Assembly: GCA_016875395.1 (NCBI GenBank)
Contig: VGRF01000012.1
Location: forward strand, 56,907 to 120,906
Direction of reading: 5' to 3'
From: Deltaproteobacteria bacterium
GTDB lineage: Bacteria; Myxococcota_A; UBA9160; UBA6930
Length of the DNA stretch: 64,000 bases
This document shows positions 1 through 9,588 of this stretch, one piece after another. The position numbers were made by a program, and so were the translations under genes. Positions within the stretch are counted from its first letter, which is position 1. Each line of letters starts with the position of its first letter. Below the pieces are notes generated by a model. That model saw only the letters and a list, made by a program, of their open reading frames with translations. It had not been told where the DNA came from and ran no database searches.

Positions 1-85
1 GGGTCAGGGACACCTGTTCTGAGGGCGTCGCGGACCTGCAAACAGGCCCTCAGTAAGGCACGCCGCCCTTCCGATACGGCCCCGG

Positions 86-2602
86 ATGATTCGCGCCGTT
101 ACGACACTCGTTGCGCTCGTGTGCATTGCGCTGGGCGGCTTCGGCCTCGCGAGCGCACTCGCGCCTGAGAACGGCGCGGTGAAGGCGGCCGCGGGCATCG
201 TGGAAAAAGCCGCGACTGCGGCGGGCGCGGCGGAGCACGTTCAGAAGCTCGTCGGAGTCGTGCCGGGCAGCGCGATCGCGGCCGTCGGGCTCGCGCTGCT
301 GCTGTTTGGTCCGAGCGGCGGCCCGAGCGCGCGGCAGGAGCGCGCTCCGAGCGGCGAGGCTGCGAAGCCGAGCGCGCGCGGACTCAAGAAGGCCGAGAAG
401 TCCGCAGCCGCGCTCGCCAAAGACGGCGACCCCACCGGCGCTGGGGAGCTGTGTGTCGATGCGGGCCTGCCCGATCTCGCGGTGAAGTACTTCGTCGAAG
501 CGCGCGAGTTCGCGAAGGCCGCCGACGTGCGCCAGGGCCAGAACAAGCACGACGAGGCCGCAGACCTCTACCTCAGCGCCGGGCGCTTCGAGAACGCGGC
601 GGCCTTGTACGCGACGCGCCAGCAGTGGGAGAAGGCGGCGGACTGCTACCGCAAGGCCGGCAAGATGAGCGTCGCCGCCGAGATGTACGAGAAGGCGGGC
701 AAGCTCATCGCGGCCGGCGAGTGTTACATGCGCTGCGAGTTCTATCGGCATGCGGCGCAGGCGTTCCTCAAGCAGCACGACTGGTCGCGGGCAGCCAAGG
801 CTGTCGAGAAGGCGCTCGAGGAAGAGCTCGCTTCGCCGACGATCGGCGACAACAAGGAGCGCGCGCGCGAGCTGAAGAAGCTCGTCCTGCAGGCAGCGAA
901 GCTGCACGAGGAGGGCGGCGACATCGAGGCGGCGCTGAAGGCGCTCGTCGGGGGGCAGCTCTGGGGCGCCGCTGCGGAGCTGGCGGAGAGCAAGGGCCCG
1001 TTCGAGCGCGCGGCCGACTTCTATCAGCGCGCGAACAACGTGCCGAAGGCGGCCGAGGCGTTACGCCGGATCGGAGAGAATGGCGCGGCCGCGCAGATGC
1101 TCGGCGAGCACCTGCGCGACAAGGGCGAGGACGCGCAGGCTGCGCAGCTGCTGGTCGAGGCGGGCGACTTTGGCTCCGCCGCGGACCTCTACCGCAAGCT
1201 CGAGGACTGGAAGCTCGCCGGCGATTGTTACGAGCGCGGCGGCGACAACGTGCGCGCGGGCGAGATGTATCGCCTCGCGACCGAGTGGGAAGCCGCCGCG
1301 AGCGCGTACGAGAAGGCGCGCCAGTTCCGCGAGGCAGCCGAGTGCGTTTCGCAGCTCGGCGACGGCCGGCGCGAGGCGAAGCTGCTGGCGCAAGGCGGCG
1401 CGCACTTCGCGGCAGCGCAGGTGTTCGCGCGCGAGGGCCTCGAGGAAGACGCGATCAAGCTGCTCCAGCAGGTGCCCGAGCGCAGCGGAGATTTTCGCGA
1501 GGCGGCGGCGTTGCTCGGCGAGATCTTCCGCAAGAAGGGCAAACACAGCCTCGCGCAGAAGAAGCTCGAGCAGGCGATCGCGGGCGAGCCGCTCAGCGCC
1601 GCCAACGCCGAGCTCTACTACCAGCTGGCGTCGGTGCACGAAGCGGCGAACCAGCCGCGCGCCGCGATCGAGCTGTACGAGAAGATCCTGGCGATCGACT
1701 TCCACTTCCGCGACGTCGATGCGCGGCTCGAAGCGCTGCGCGTACAGGTCGAGACGCAAGACTCGCCCTCGGGCGTGCCCGGGCTCAGCGACTCGAAATC
1801 AGGCGAGCCGCGCCCGGCCCGCTACCGCATCGACCGCGAGCTCGGCCGCGGCGGCATGGGCATCGTGTACCAAGCGACGGACCTCGTGCTCGACCGCCCT
1901 GTCGCGCTCAAGGTTCTGCCCGACGGCCTGCGCGACAACCCGCAGGCGCTTCGCAACTTCATCCGCGAGGCGAAGGCCGCTGCGAAGCTGAATCACCCGA
2001 ACATCGTGACGGTGTACGACGCTGGCGAGCAGAGCGGCCGCACCTACATCGCGATGGAGTACGTCGACGGTACGACGCTGAAGGCGGTCGTGAAGCAGCG
2101 CGGGCCGCTCGCTCCGCGCGCGATCGTGCACGTGCTCGCGCAGGTGTGCGAGGGCCTCCACTACGCGCACTCGCAGAAGGTGATCCATCGCGACATCAAG
2201 ACCGCGAACCTGATGTGGACCCGCGAGAAGAAGGCCAAGATCATGGACTTCGGGCTCGCGAGGGTCGTCGAAGGGGTGCTCAACCACTCCACGCTCGTGT
2301 CGGGCACGCCCTACTACATGAGCCCGGAGCAGACCGAGGGCGGGGCGGTCGACCATCGCAGCGACCTCTACAGCCTCGGCGTCACGGCGTTCGAGCTGGC
2401 GACGGGACAGGTGCCGTTCAAAGAAGGCAACGTGGCCTACCACCACGTGCACACGCCGCCGCCGGACCCTCGCTCTCTGCGCGCCGAGATCCCCGCCGCG
2501 CTGGCGGAGCTGATCCTCGCATGCATGGCGAAGAGCCCGGCAGATCGCCCTCAGGCTGCACAAGACGTGCTCAACCGGCTGCGCGCAGTCGTCGCAAGCT
2601 GA
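86..2602 (+). CDS. Membrane-anchored repeat protein with C-terminal Ser/Thr protein kinase
   Basis: An 838-residue Hanks-type (eukaryotic-like) Ser/Thr kinase with a long helical-repeat sensor region. Two hydrophobic segments (about residues 4-25 and 58-75) should anchor it in the inner membrane. Residues about 105-570 are short Ala-rich helical repeats of TPR type, many built around a D/E-LYxxAG.xxxAA pattern. The kinase domain starts near residue 580: glycine loop GRGGMG (587-592), VALK lysine (K609), HRDIKTAN catalytic loop with D703, DFG at D721, and an SPE motif. All catalytic residues are present, so it should be active. The repeats probably bind proteins. It stands alone upstream of lpxC, and its substrate cannot be told from sequence. 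ATG start; upstream context is cut by the window edge. Confidence 0.9.
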   Translation: MIRAVTTLVALVCIALGGFGLASALAPENGAVKAAAGIVEKAATAAGAAEHVQKLVGVVPGSAIAAVGLALLLFGPSGGPSARQERAPSGEAAKPSARGLKKAEKSAAALAKDGDPTGAGELCVDAGLPDLAVKYFVEAREFAKAADVRQGQNKHDEAADLYLSAGRFENAAALYATRQQWEKAADCYRKAGKMSVAAEMYEKAGKLIAAGECYMRCEFYRHAAQAFLKQHDWSRAAKAVEKALEEELASPTIGDNKERARELKKLVLQAAKLHEEGGDIEAALKALVGGQLWGAAAELAESKGPFERAADFYQRANNVPKAAEALRRIGENGAAAQMLGEHLRDKGEDAQAAQLLVEAGDFGSAADLYRKLEDWKLAGDCYERGGDNVRAGEMYRLATEWEAAASAYEKARQFREAAECVSQLGDGRREAKLLAQGGAHFAAAQVFAREGLEEDAIKLLQQVPERSGDFREAAALLGEIFRKKGKHSLAQKKLEQAIAGEPLSAANAELYYQLASVHEAANQPRAAIELYEKILAIDFHFRDVDARLEALRVQVETQDSPSGVPGLSDSKSGEPRPARYRIDRELGRGGMGIVYQATDLVLDRPVALKVLPDGLRDNPQALRNFIREAKAAAKLNHPNIVTVYDAGEQSGRTYIAMEYVDGTTLKAVVKQRGPLAPRAIVHVLAQVCEGLHYAHSQKVIHRDIKTANLMWTREKKAKIMDFGLARVVEGVLNHSTLVSGTPYYMSPEQTEGGAVDHRSDLYSLGVTAFELATGQVPFKEGNVAYHHVHTPPPDPRSLRAEIPAALAELILACMAKSPADRPQAAQDVLNRLRAVVAS

Positions 2603-2825
2603 CCGGATCGCCCCTGAGATCGTGACGATCTCGTTACGGTCGTGACCGAGTCATCACCAAAATGGGTGACGGGCCGGGGGTGTTTCAGTGACGAGAATCA
2701 CGCTATCTGCTCGCAATGCCGCCGGATCACGACGCAGCGAGCGAAGCCGCATCGGCCGGCACGGCGATTGCTGTGCGCTCCGAAGTCGCCCGGGGGAAAG
2801 CCGCCCGGCGCCGGCGGAGGGGTGA

Positions 2826-3734
2826 ATGACGCAACGAACGATTGCCGAGAAGGCGACCTGCACGGGCGTCGGACTGCACTCGGGGGGGGCGGCCACCGTG
2901 TCGCTCTTCCCGGCGCGTCCTGGCACTGGCGTCGTGTTCGTTCGCAGCGACCTCGAGACCCCCGCCGAGATTCCTGCTCGTCGCACGGCACTGGCATCTA
3001 CTCGGCTCGCGACCACGCTCGGCCGCGGCGAGGCGACGATCGGCACCGTCGAGCACCTGCTCGCCGCAGTCTCCGCGTCTGGCATCGACAATCTGCGCGT
3101 CGAGGTCGATGGCCCCGAGATTCCGGTGATGGATGGCAGCGCCGCACCGTTCCTGGCTCTGCTGGCGGCGGCGGGCACGTTCGACCAACGCGTCGCTCGC
3201 CGCGTGATCCGCATTCGCAAGCCGATCGCGCTTCGCGACGGCGACCGCGCGATTCGGGTGACGCCCGCGCCGCGCCTCACGCTCACGTACTTCGTCGAGT
3301 ACCCGCACGCGGCGATCGGGAAGCAGCGTCTCGACGCGCTCGCGATCGACGCCGCAAGCTTCGAGCGGGAGCTCGCGAGCGCCCGCACGTTCGGGTTCCT
3401 CCAGGAAGTCGAGGCGCTGCGCCGCGGCGGTCTCGCGCGCGGGGGCAGCCTCGACAACACCGTCGTGCTCGACGAGCAGCGCGTCCTGAACCCAGGCGGC
3501 CTGCGCTTCGCCGACGAGTTCGTTCGCCACAAGGCGCTCGACCTGATCGGCGACCTCGCGTTGCTCGGGATGCCGCTACTCGGCCACGTTGAAGTCGAGC
3601 GCGGCGGGCACGCGCTCCACCAACAGCTCGTCGAGCGCATCCTCGCGACGCCCGAGGTGTGGGCGATCGAGACGTCCTACACGCCCGCACTTCCGCAGAG
3701 CGACGAAGACCTTTCCCTCGCAGCGACGGCGTAG
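2826..3734 (+). CDS. lpxC: UDP-3-O-acyl-N-acetylglucosamine deacetylase
   Basis: LpxC catalyses the committed, zinc-dependent deacetylation step of lipid A synthesis in the cytoplasm. At 302 residues it matches the usual length (about 305). It opens with the family's TxxGVGLHSG signature. The expected zinc ligands are H77 (VEHLLAA), H235 and D239 (VRHKALD), and H262 (GGHALHQQ) fits the catalytic acid. A strong purine-rich ribosome site (GGCGGAGGGGTGA) lies directly before the ATG. The gene stands apart from other lpx genes here, with a 223-nt upstream gap. Its presence shows an LPS-type outer membrane. Confidence 0.97.
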   Translation: MTQRTIAEKATCTGVGLHSGGAATVSLFPARPGTGVVFVRSDLETPAEIPARRTALASTRLATTLGRGEATIGTVEHLLAAVSASGIDNLRVEVDGPEIPVMDGSAAPFLALLAAAGTFDQRVARRVIRIRKPIALRDGDRAIRVTPAPRLTLTYFVEYPHAAIGKQRLDALAIDAASFERELASARTFGFLQEVEALRRGGLARGGSLDNTVVLDEQRVLNPGGLRFADEFVRHKALDLIGDLALLGMPLLGHVEVERGGHALHQQLVERILATPEVWAIETSYTPALPQSDEDLSLAATA

Positions 3735-3782
3735 CGAGCGAGGCGCGCGGCGGGCGAGAGTCGTCGCCCCGTCAGAACGCGG

Positions 3783-4136
3783 CTAGACGCCGGTGGGCTC
3801 CCAGTCCTCGAGCTCGTGCGCGAGCCGCGACGCCGCGACCGGATCGGTGAACTCGACGCCGATGCCCGGCGCGCGCGCAGGGCCGATGCCCGGCGGGCCC
3901 GCCGCCATCACCCACACGACGCGCGCCTCGATCTCGTGAGGCTCGCTGCCGGGCAGCGCGAAGCACGCCTTGAAACGAGCGCCTGCGCGCGTCGGCTCCT
4001 CGGTCTCGATGAACATGCCGCCGGCGCCGAGCGTGGTTGCCCACTCCGAGCGCTGCTCGCTGTCGATCGCGTAGTCCACGCGCACGCGCACCGTGCGGCG
4101 CCGAAAGCGCCTTCGCGGCGGCGCGGCTGCGCTCAT
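3783..4136 (-). CDS. PilZ domain protein
   Basis: A 117-residue stand-alone PilZ-type beta barrel. An arginine-rich N-terminus (RRRFRRRTVRVRVDY) resembles the RxxxR half of the c-di-GMP site. The second half, usually [DN]xSxxG, reads TLGAGG, so the Asp/Asn and Ser are replaced and ligand binding may be weak or lost. The C-terminal part (IEARVVWV, PGIGVEF) is typical of PilZ strands. It lies 7 nt downstream of the giant TPR gene on the same strand, so the two are probably co-transcribed and may act together. The target process is unknown. Confidence 0.8.
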   Translation of the reverse strand: MSAAAPPRRRFRRRTVRVRVDYAIDSEQRSEWATTLGAGGMFIETEEPTRAGARFKACFALPGSEPHEIEARVVWVMAAGPPGIGPARAPGIGVEFTDPVAASRLAHELEDWEPTGV

Positions 4137-4143
4137 GGCCGCC

Positions 4144-7100
4144 TCACAGCCCCGCGAGCCAGGCGTTCACGGCGAGCCGTAACAACTCGCGCGCCTCGGC
4201 ATGGGCTGCCACGCGCGCGCGTAGATCGACCTCGGGCGGGAGCGTGCGCGAGGCATCGGGGTCGTCGGACTGGATCCACGCCACGAACGCATCGCGCAGG
4301 CTCACCTCGCCGCGGTCCACGAGCACCGCGCCCGCGAGACCGCGCAGCGCGCTGCGCCATGCCGCGAAGTCGATCGCGGCGAGCTCGTCGCCCGAGCGCG
4401 CCTCGAGCACGCGGCGGATGCGCTTCTTCGCGCGCCAGCCGAGCGCCGTCGAGAGCGTGTTGACGAGACTCGACTGCGCCGAGACCGTTTCGACTTCGCT
4501 GCCGAGGTCGGCGACCAGCTGCAGCGTGCTGGCGAGCTCCGCCGTCGTGAGCGGCACCAACGCGGGTGCCGAGAGCTCGCCTTCGACCGCAGTCAGCGCG
4601 CCGCGGAAGCGCGCTCTCGCGTCGCCAGCGTGAGGTGAGGCTGCGGAGTGCGCGCCGCCGAGCGCCTCCGCGAGATCGTCTTTGGCTTCGAGCGCGAGCC
4701 TGCGCGCGAGCTCGAAGCGCGCGTCCGCGAGCGCTGGCTTCGCGGCGAGCGCGAGCGGTCCACGCGTCGGCGCCTCGCGCGACTCCTCGGCAGTCGCAAC
4801 GCCGAGCGCGCGGAGCAGGCTGAGTCCGTGCGCCGATGCGCTCGCGTTGCCGCGGCCACGCGCGATGCGGAGCAGGCCGCGCAGCGAGGCGAGCCGCGCG
4901 GGATCCTGCGCGAGCAGCTCGCGGTGATGCGCGATCGCCTCGTCCCAGTGCGCCTGGCGGTGCAGGAGCAAGTCCGCGAGCGCCTCACGCGCTTCGCGAT
5001 TGTCGCCGCCGAGCGAGGTCGCGTCGCGATAGGCCGCGATCGCGCCATCGACGTCTTCGAGCGGTCCCGCGAGCAGCCGGCCGAGCTGGTGCAGCGCCGT
5101 CGCGCGCGGTCCGCGCGCATCCTCCGGCGCGCCTGCTGCGAACTTGCGCAGCACGTCGGCTGCCGCGGCCCAATCGCCGAGGCCGCGATAGAGCCGCGCA
5201 GACGAGAGCGCGGCCTCGCTCGCGCGCGGGCTGGTCCGCGCCGCTTCGGCGAACGCATCCGCAGCGGCGCGCACGTCGCCGCGCTGCTCGAGCGCGCGCC
5301 CGCGCAGCGCCGCGAGCCGGCTGCGCAGCAGCGGCTCGTTCGTTTCGAGCGCGCCGGCGCTCGCCGCGTCGAGGACCTCGCTCCAGCGCGCCCCCTTCGC
5401 GAGCAACTCGGCGAGCAGCGCCCACGCTTCGGCGAGCGCTGCGTCCGCGCGGGTCGCCTCCCGTAACAACAGCTCCGCAGCTCCTTCGCGCTGCGGGCGG
5501 TTCAGCTCGAGCTCGGCGGCCTGGAGCAGGCGCCTCGCGCGGTCGCGCGGAGCGCCGGCACAGTGCGCCCAGGCGAGCAGGGCCGCGATCGCTTCGGCAT
5601 CGCGCTGCTCGCGCAGCAGTACCTGCACGAGGCCGGCGTGCGCATCGGCCTGCGCGGGATCGAGGCTCAGGGCTTCGCGGTAGTGCGCGAGCGCGGCGTC
5701 GCTCGCGCGCGCGGCCGCTTCGGCGTTGCCGAGCAGCGCGAGCAGCGGCGCGCGATCGCCGGCAGCCTGGCTGTGCTCGAGCGCGCGGGTGAGCGAGCGG
5801 CGCGCGCCTTCGACGTCCCCGATCCGCAGCAGCGTGCGGCCGTGCTGCGCGAGCGCCTCAGCGTGATTCGGCTCGATCGCGAGCACTTCGCTGAGCAGGC
5901 GCGCAGCGGGTGTGAGGCGGTCGAGCGCGAGCGCAGCGCGCGCGCCCGCGAGCGCTGCGTCGCGGCGCAGCGCGCCTTCGAGCGCCGCTCCTTGGGCGTG
6001 CAGCGCCGAGGCGCGCTCTGCGGCCGACTCCGCGCGGGCGAGATCGCCCGAAGCGCCTGCCGCGAGCGCGAGGCGCGCGAATGCTTCCGCGGACACCGGG
6101 TCGTCGCGCGTCGCGTCCTCGAGCAGCGCCATGCGCTGCTCCGGCGCCGCGCTCTGCGCGAGCAAGTCCGCGGCGCGCACGCGGCGCTGCGCGGCTTCGC
6201 CTCCACCGACGAGCGCGGCAGCGCGCGCGAGCGCGTCGGCCGCCTCGTCGCCCATGCCGAGCCGCTCGCGCAGCGCGGCGATGCGGTCCCAAGCCGCGGT
6301 GAGCGACGGCGCTCTCTTGGCGGCGCGCTCGGCGCGCGCGAGCGCGCCGTCGTAGCGCTGCAGCTCCTCGTACGCCGTCGCGAGTCGCAGCTCGTCGTCC
6401 GCGAGCGCGTGCGAGTCCGGCGCGTCGATCCACGCCGCGAACGTGGCGACGAAGCGCTCGCGCTCGCCGAGGCGGTCGAGCACGTCCGCGAGCCCTGCGA
6501 GCCGCGGCGTCTCGAGCGGCGCGAGCTCTGCGGCGGCGTCGTAGCAGCGCAGCGCGCGCGGAAGCTCGCGCGTGCTGCGATGTGCGATCTCCGCCGCGCG
6601 CAGCCAGCACGCCCGCCGGCGCTCGGGCTCCGCGCTCGCGAGCACGGAGATCTCGCTCTCGTAGAGATCGAGCGCCCCGCGCCAGTCTTCCATCGCCTCG
6701 AACAGCTGCTGAAGCGCGCGGAGCGCCGAGAGATCGGCAGGATCCGCTTCGAGCGCACTCGCGTAGGCGCGGCTCGCCTTGGTCGTCTCGTCGAGCCGCT
6801 TCCAGCGAATCTCGCCAATGCGGCGCAGCAGCGCGGCGCGTTCGCCGGGCGTCGCATCCGCGCGCATCGCGAGCTCGCGCTCGAGCGTGCTCGCCACGTC
6901 GGCCCAGCGGCCGAGCAGCTCGCACGCACCGCGCAGACCGCGCAGCGCCGGGAGTGAGTGGTCGTCGCGCGCGAGAGCGGCTTCGAAGGCCTCCGCGGCG
7001 AGGCCCGGCTGGTGGAGCACTTCGAGGCGCAGGCGTGCGAGCTCGAGCCACGGTTCCGGGCGCCGTGCCGGGAATGCCTTCAGGTGCTCGCCGAGCCGGC

Positions 7101-9588
7101 GCGCGAGCTGCACGGGCTCTCCGCCGCGGCGGTACAGATCCAGGAGCAGCGTGCTCGCGCGCTCGCGCGGGCCGGCGAGACTCGCGTCGGACGCGGGCAG
7201 CTCGTCGTCGAGCAGCGCGCACAGATGCGCGATCGCGGCGTCGTCTGCCGCGAGACTCGCCGCATAGCGTTCTGCGAGGGCTTGGCGCACCGCACGGCGG
7301 CGCTCCGCGAACACGAGATTGCTGCGGTCGAGCGACGCGAGCTCCGCTTCGCTCGCGCGCGCCGCGAGGTCGGGCCGCTCGGCCAGATCTTCGGACAGCG
7401 CCCGTAACAAGTCGGAGCGCTCGCGCGATGCGGGCCCGCACTCCGCGAGCGCGGCCCACAGCTGCGCATCGCTCTCACTGCGCTCGCCCAGCGTGCGGGC
7501 GACGGCGGAGGCGGCGGTGCGCAGCCCGAGTCGGACGTCGTGCGAAGCGAGGCCGATGCGCGCCTTCAGGACGCCGAGGCGATCGCGCGGGCGATCGAGC
7601 ACGACGTAGAGCGCGTCGAGCATCGCGAGTACGGCGCCGTCGGCGGGCGCCGCCGAGCGAGCGGCTTCGAGCAGCGCGGCGGCGCGCGCAGGCGCATGCA
7701 TGCGCTCGCACAGCAGCTGCGCCGCTTCGAGCGAGAGCTCTGCACGGCGGCGCGGCTCGGGCGCGAGCTCGAGCTCCGCTTCGAGCGCTCGCAGCAGCGA
7801 TTCCGCGCGCCCCGCGTTGCGGTGGGCCTGCGCGATGCGCGCAATCGGGCCTACGTCGCCGGGCTTCGCGGCTCGCAGCCGCTCGAGCCACGGCAGCGAG
7901 GCCTCGCCGCCGAGCATCTCGCTCGCGAAGCGCACCGCCTCCTCGATGATCGAGATGCGCGCGGCGGCGGCGTCCGTGGGCGTCGCGGCCAGCTCGCGCT
8001 CGAAACACGCGAGCGCGCGCGGCCACTCGGAGCGGTCCTCGAAGATCCCGCGCAGTGCGGCAACCGTGTCGGGCGCGTCCGGAGCGAGCGCGAGCGCAGC
8101 CTCGTAAGACGCGATCGCATCGTCGACGCGCGCGAGCGGACCGGCGAGCAGCGCTGCGCGGCGCGTCAGCAGGCGTGCGCGGCGCTGCGGATCGCCGGCG
8201 ATGCCGGCGGCGCGCCCCAACAGCTCCGCACATACGTCGTGTGCGTTCGCGCGCTCGGCGACGGCGATCGCGCGCGCGAGCGTGTCCGCGTTCTTCGGCT
8301 CGAGCTCGAGCGCACGCCGATAGTGGATCAGCGCGCCGGCGGGATCGTTCAGCGCGCCGGCCAGAAGCTCGCCGAGCTCGAGCCGCAGCGGAATCTCGAG
8401 CGGACCGGTCGTGCGCGCGAGCTCGGCTTCGAGCAAGCGCGCGAGCGGCTCGCTGCGGCCCTGGCGGCGATAGAGATCGCGCAGCGCGCTCTGCAGGTCG
8501 GCGTCGGAAGGGCGATCGGTGAGCGCGCGCCGGAAGGCGTCGGCGGCGGCTTCGAGATCGCCGCCCTCGCGCAGCGCGTCGCCGAGGCGCGTGTTCCACG
8601 CGCTGCGCTCGCTCGCCGACTGGGCGGCGCCCGCGGCGCGGCGTGCGAGCGCGACCAGCGCCTCGCCGCGGCCCGCGCGCTCGAGCAGGCGCGCGTAGGG
8701 CTCACTCACGATCGCGAGCGTGGCGTCGCTCGCGGCAGCGGGAGCGAGCGTTTCGAGCGCGGCATCGAGCTCGCAGAGCGGGCCCGCTTCGAGCTGCGCG
8801 AGCTGGAGCCGCACGGTGGCGGCGCTCGCCGGGTCGCTCGCGAGCTGGTCGATGCGCCGGCGCAGCAGCGCCGCGAGCTGCGGGAGGCGCCCGCTCTGCT
8901 CGTAGCGCTCGGCGAGGAACTGCATCGAGCGGCCGGTGGCGACGCCGTCTGCAACGAGCGCCTCGTGATGCGTTTCGGCGCGCGCCAGATCGTTCGCCCG
9001 CTCGTGCAGCTCCGCGCAGCGGCCGTGCAGAAGGCGCCGGCGCGCGTCGTCGATGCCGCCGAGCGCGAGCTCGCGCTCGTACGCGGCGCACAGCTCTGCG
9101 CCGTCCGCGCGCTCGAGTGCGCTCTGCAGCAGGCGATGCAGCGCGAGGTCGCTCGGCGTGAGCGCGAGTGCGCTCTCGAGGTGGGCGATCGCGCGGGGCG
9201 TGTCGTGCATGCGATCGCGCGCGATCAGAGCGAGCTGCTTGTGCGCGGCGGCGTCCGCTTGCGCATCGCCGGAGCCGAGAGAGATCTCGAAGCGCTTCGC
9301 GAGCCCCGCCCAATCCTGCGAGTTCTCGAGCATCAGGCGCAGTCGCCGCTCCGCTTCGCCGGCGAGCGCGCTGCCGCTGCTCGCGATCTCGGCGAGCACC
9401 ACGCGCGCTTCCGGCAGCGCGCGCAGGCGCTCCTCGAGCAGCAGCGCGCGCTCCATTCCGAGCAATGCGCGCTGCTCGCCGTCTTCGGCCAGCGCCGAGC
9501 GCTCGGAGAGCAGCTTCACCAGGCGCGTGTCGTCGCCGAGCTTGCGCAGCGCCCGCTCCAGCACGTCGCGCGCGCTCGTGGCGCGGGC
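4144..9588 (-). CDS. Giant TPR protein, C-terminal part (after frameshift)
   Basis: About 1,800 residues of tandem tetratricopeptide-like helix pairs, the direct continuation of the segment at 9568-11992. Real coding sequence resumes at ARDVLERALRKLG. Upstream of that, this frame reads only as Arg/Ala/Ser-rich shadow, although it stays open to 9822. Repeats are typified by A..YEAALALAPDAPDTVA and IAHHRELLAQDPA. No catalytic domain is visible; the last 150 residues lose the clear repeat register. It probably acts as a large protein-interaction scaffold. Codon use is the same on both sides of the break. Joined, the two parts give about 2,615 residues, so the break is either recent or a sequence error. 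Confidence 0.8.
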   Translation of the reverse strand, partial: ARATSARDVLERALRKLGDDTRLVKLLSERSALAEDGEQRALLGMERALLLEERLRALPEARVVLAEIASSGSALAGEAERRLRLMLENSQDWAGLAKRFEISLGSGDAQADAAAHKQLALIARDRMHDTPRAIAHLESALALTPSDLALHRLLQSALERADGAELCAAYERELALGGIDDARRRLLHGRCAELHERANDLARAETHHEALVADGVATGRSMQFLAERYEQSGRLPQLAALLRRRIDQLASDPASAATVRLQLAQLEAGPLCELDAALETLAPAAASDATLAIVSEPYARLLERAGRGEALVALARRAAGAAQSASERSAWNTRLGDALREGGDLEAAADAFRRALTDRPSDADLQSALRDLYRRQGRSEPLARLLEAELARTTGPLEIPLRLELGELLAGALNDPAGALIHYRRALELEPKNADTLARAIAVAERANAHDVCAELLGRAAGIAGDPQRRARLLTRRAALLAGPLARVDDAIASYEAALALAPDAPDTVAALRGIFEDRSEWPRALACFERELAATPTDAAAARISIIEEAVRFASEMLGGEASLPWLERLRAAKPGDVGPIARIAQAHRNAGRAESLLRALEAELELAPEPRRRAELSLEAAQLLCERMHAPARAAALLEAARSAAPADGAVLAMLDALYVVLDRPRDRLGVLKARIGLASHDVRLGLRTAASAVARTLGERSESDAQLWAALAECGPASRERSDLLRALSEDLAERPDLAARASEAELASLDRSNLVFAERRRAVRQALAERYAASLAADDAAIAHLCALLDDELPASDASLAGPRERASTLLLDLYRRGGEPVQLARRLGEHLKAFPARRPEPWLELARLRLEVLHQPGLAAEAFEAALARDDHSLPALRGLRGACELLGRWADVASTLERELAMRADATPGERAALLRRIGEIRWKRLDETTKASRAYASALEADPADLSALRALQQLFEAMEDWRGALDLYESEISVLASAEPERRRACWLRAAEIAHRSTRELPRALRCYDAAAELAPLETPRLAGLADVLDRLGERERFVATFAAWIDAPDSHALADDELRLATAYEELQRYDGALARAERAAKRAPSLTAAWDRIAALRERLGMGDEAADALARAAALVGGGEAAQRRVRAADLLAQSAAPEQRMALLEDATRDDPVSAEAFARLALAAGASGDLARAESAAERASALHAQGAALEGALRRDAALAGARAALALDRLTPAARLLSEVLAIEPNHAEALAQHGRTLLRIGDVEGARRSLTRALEHSQAAGDRAPLLALLGNAEAAARASDAALAHYREALSLDPAQADAHAGLVQVLLREQRDAEAIAALLAWAHCAGAPRDRARRLLQAAELELNRPQREGAAELLLREATRADAALAEAWALLAELLAKGARWSEVLDAASAGALETNEPLLRSRLAALRGRALEQRGDVRAAADAFAEAARTSPRASEAALSSARLYRGLGDWAAAADVLRKFAAGAPEDARGPRATALHQLGRLLAGPLEDVDGAIAAYRDATSLGGDNREAREALADLLLHRQAHWDEAIAHHRELLAQDPARLASLRGLLRIARGRGNASASAHGLSLLRALGVATAEESREAPTRGPLALAAKPALADARFELARRLALEAKDDLAEALGGAHSAASPHAGDARARFRGALTAVEGELSAPALVPLTTAELASTLQLVADLGSEVETVSAQSSLVNTLSTALGWRAKKRIRRVLEARSGDELAAIDFAAWRSALRGLAGAVLVDRGEVSLRDAFVAWIQSDDPDASRTLPPEVDLRARVAAHAEARELLRLAVNAWLAGL

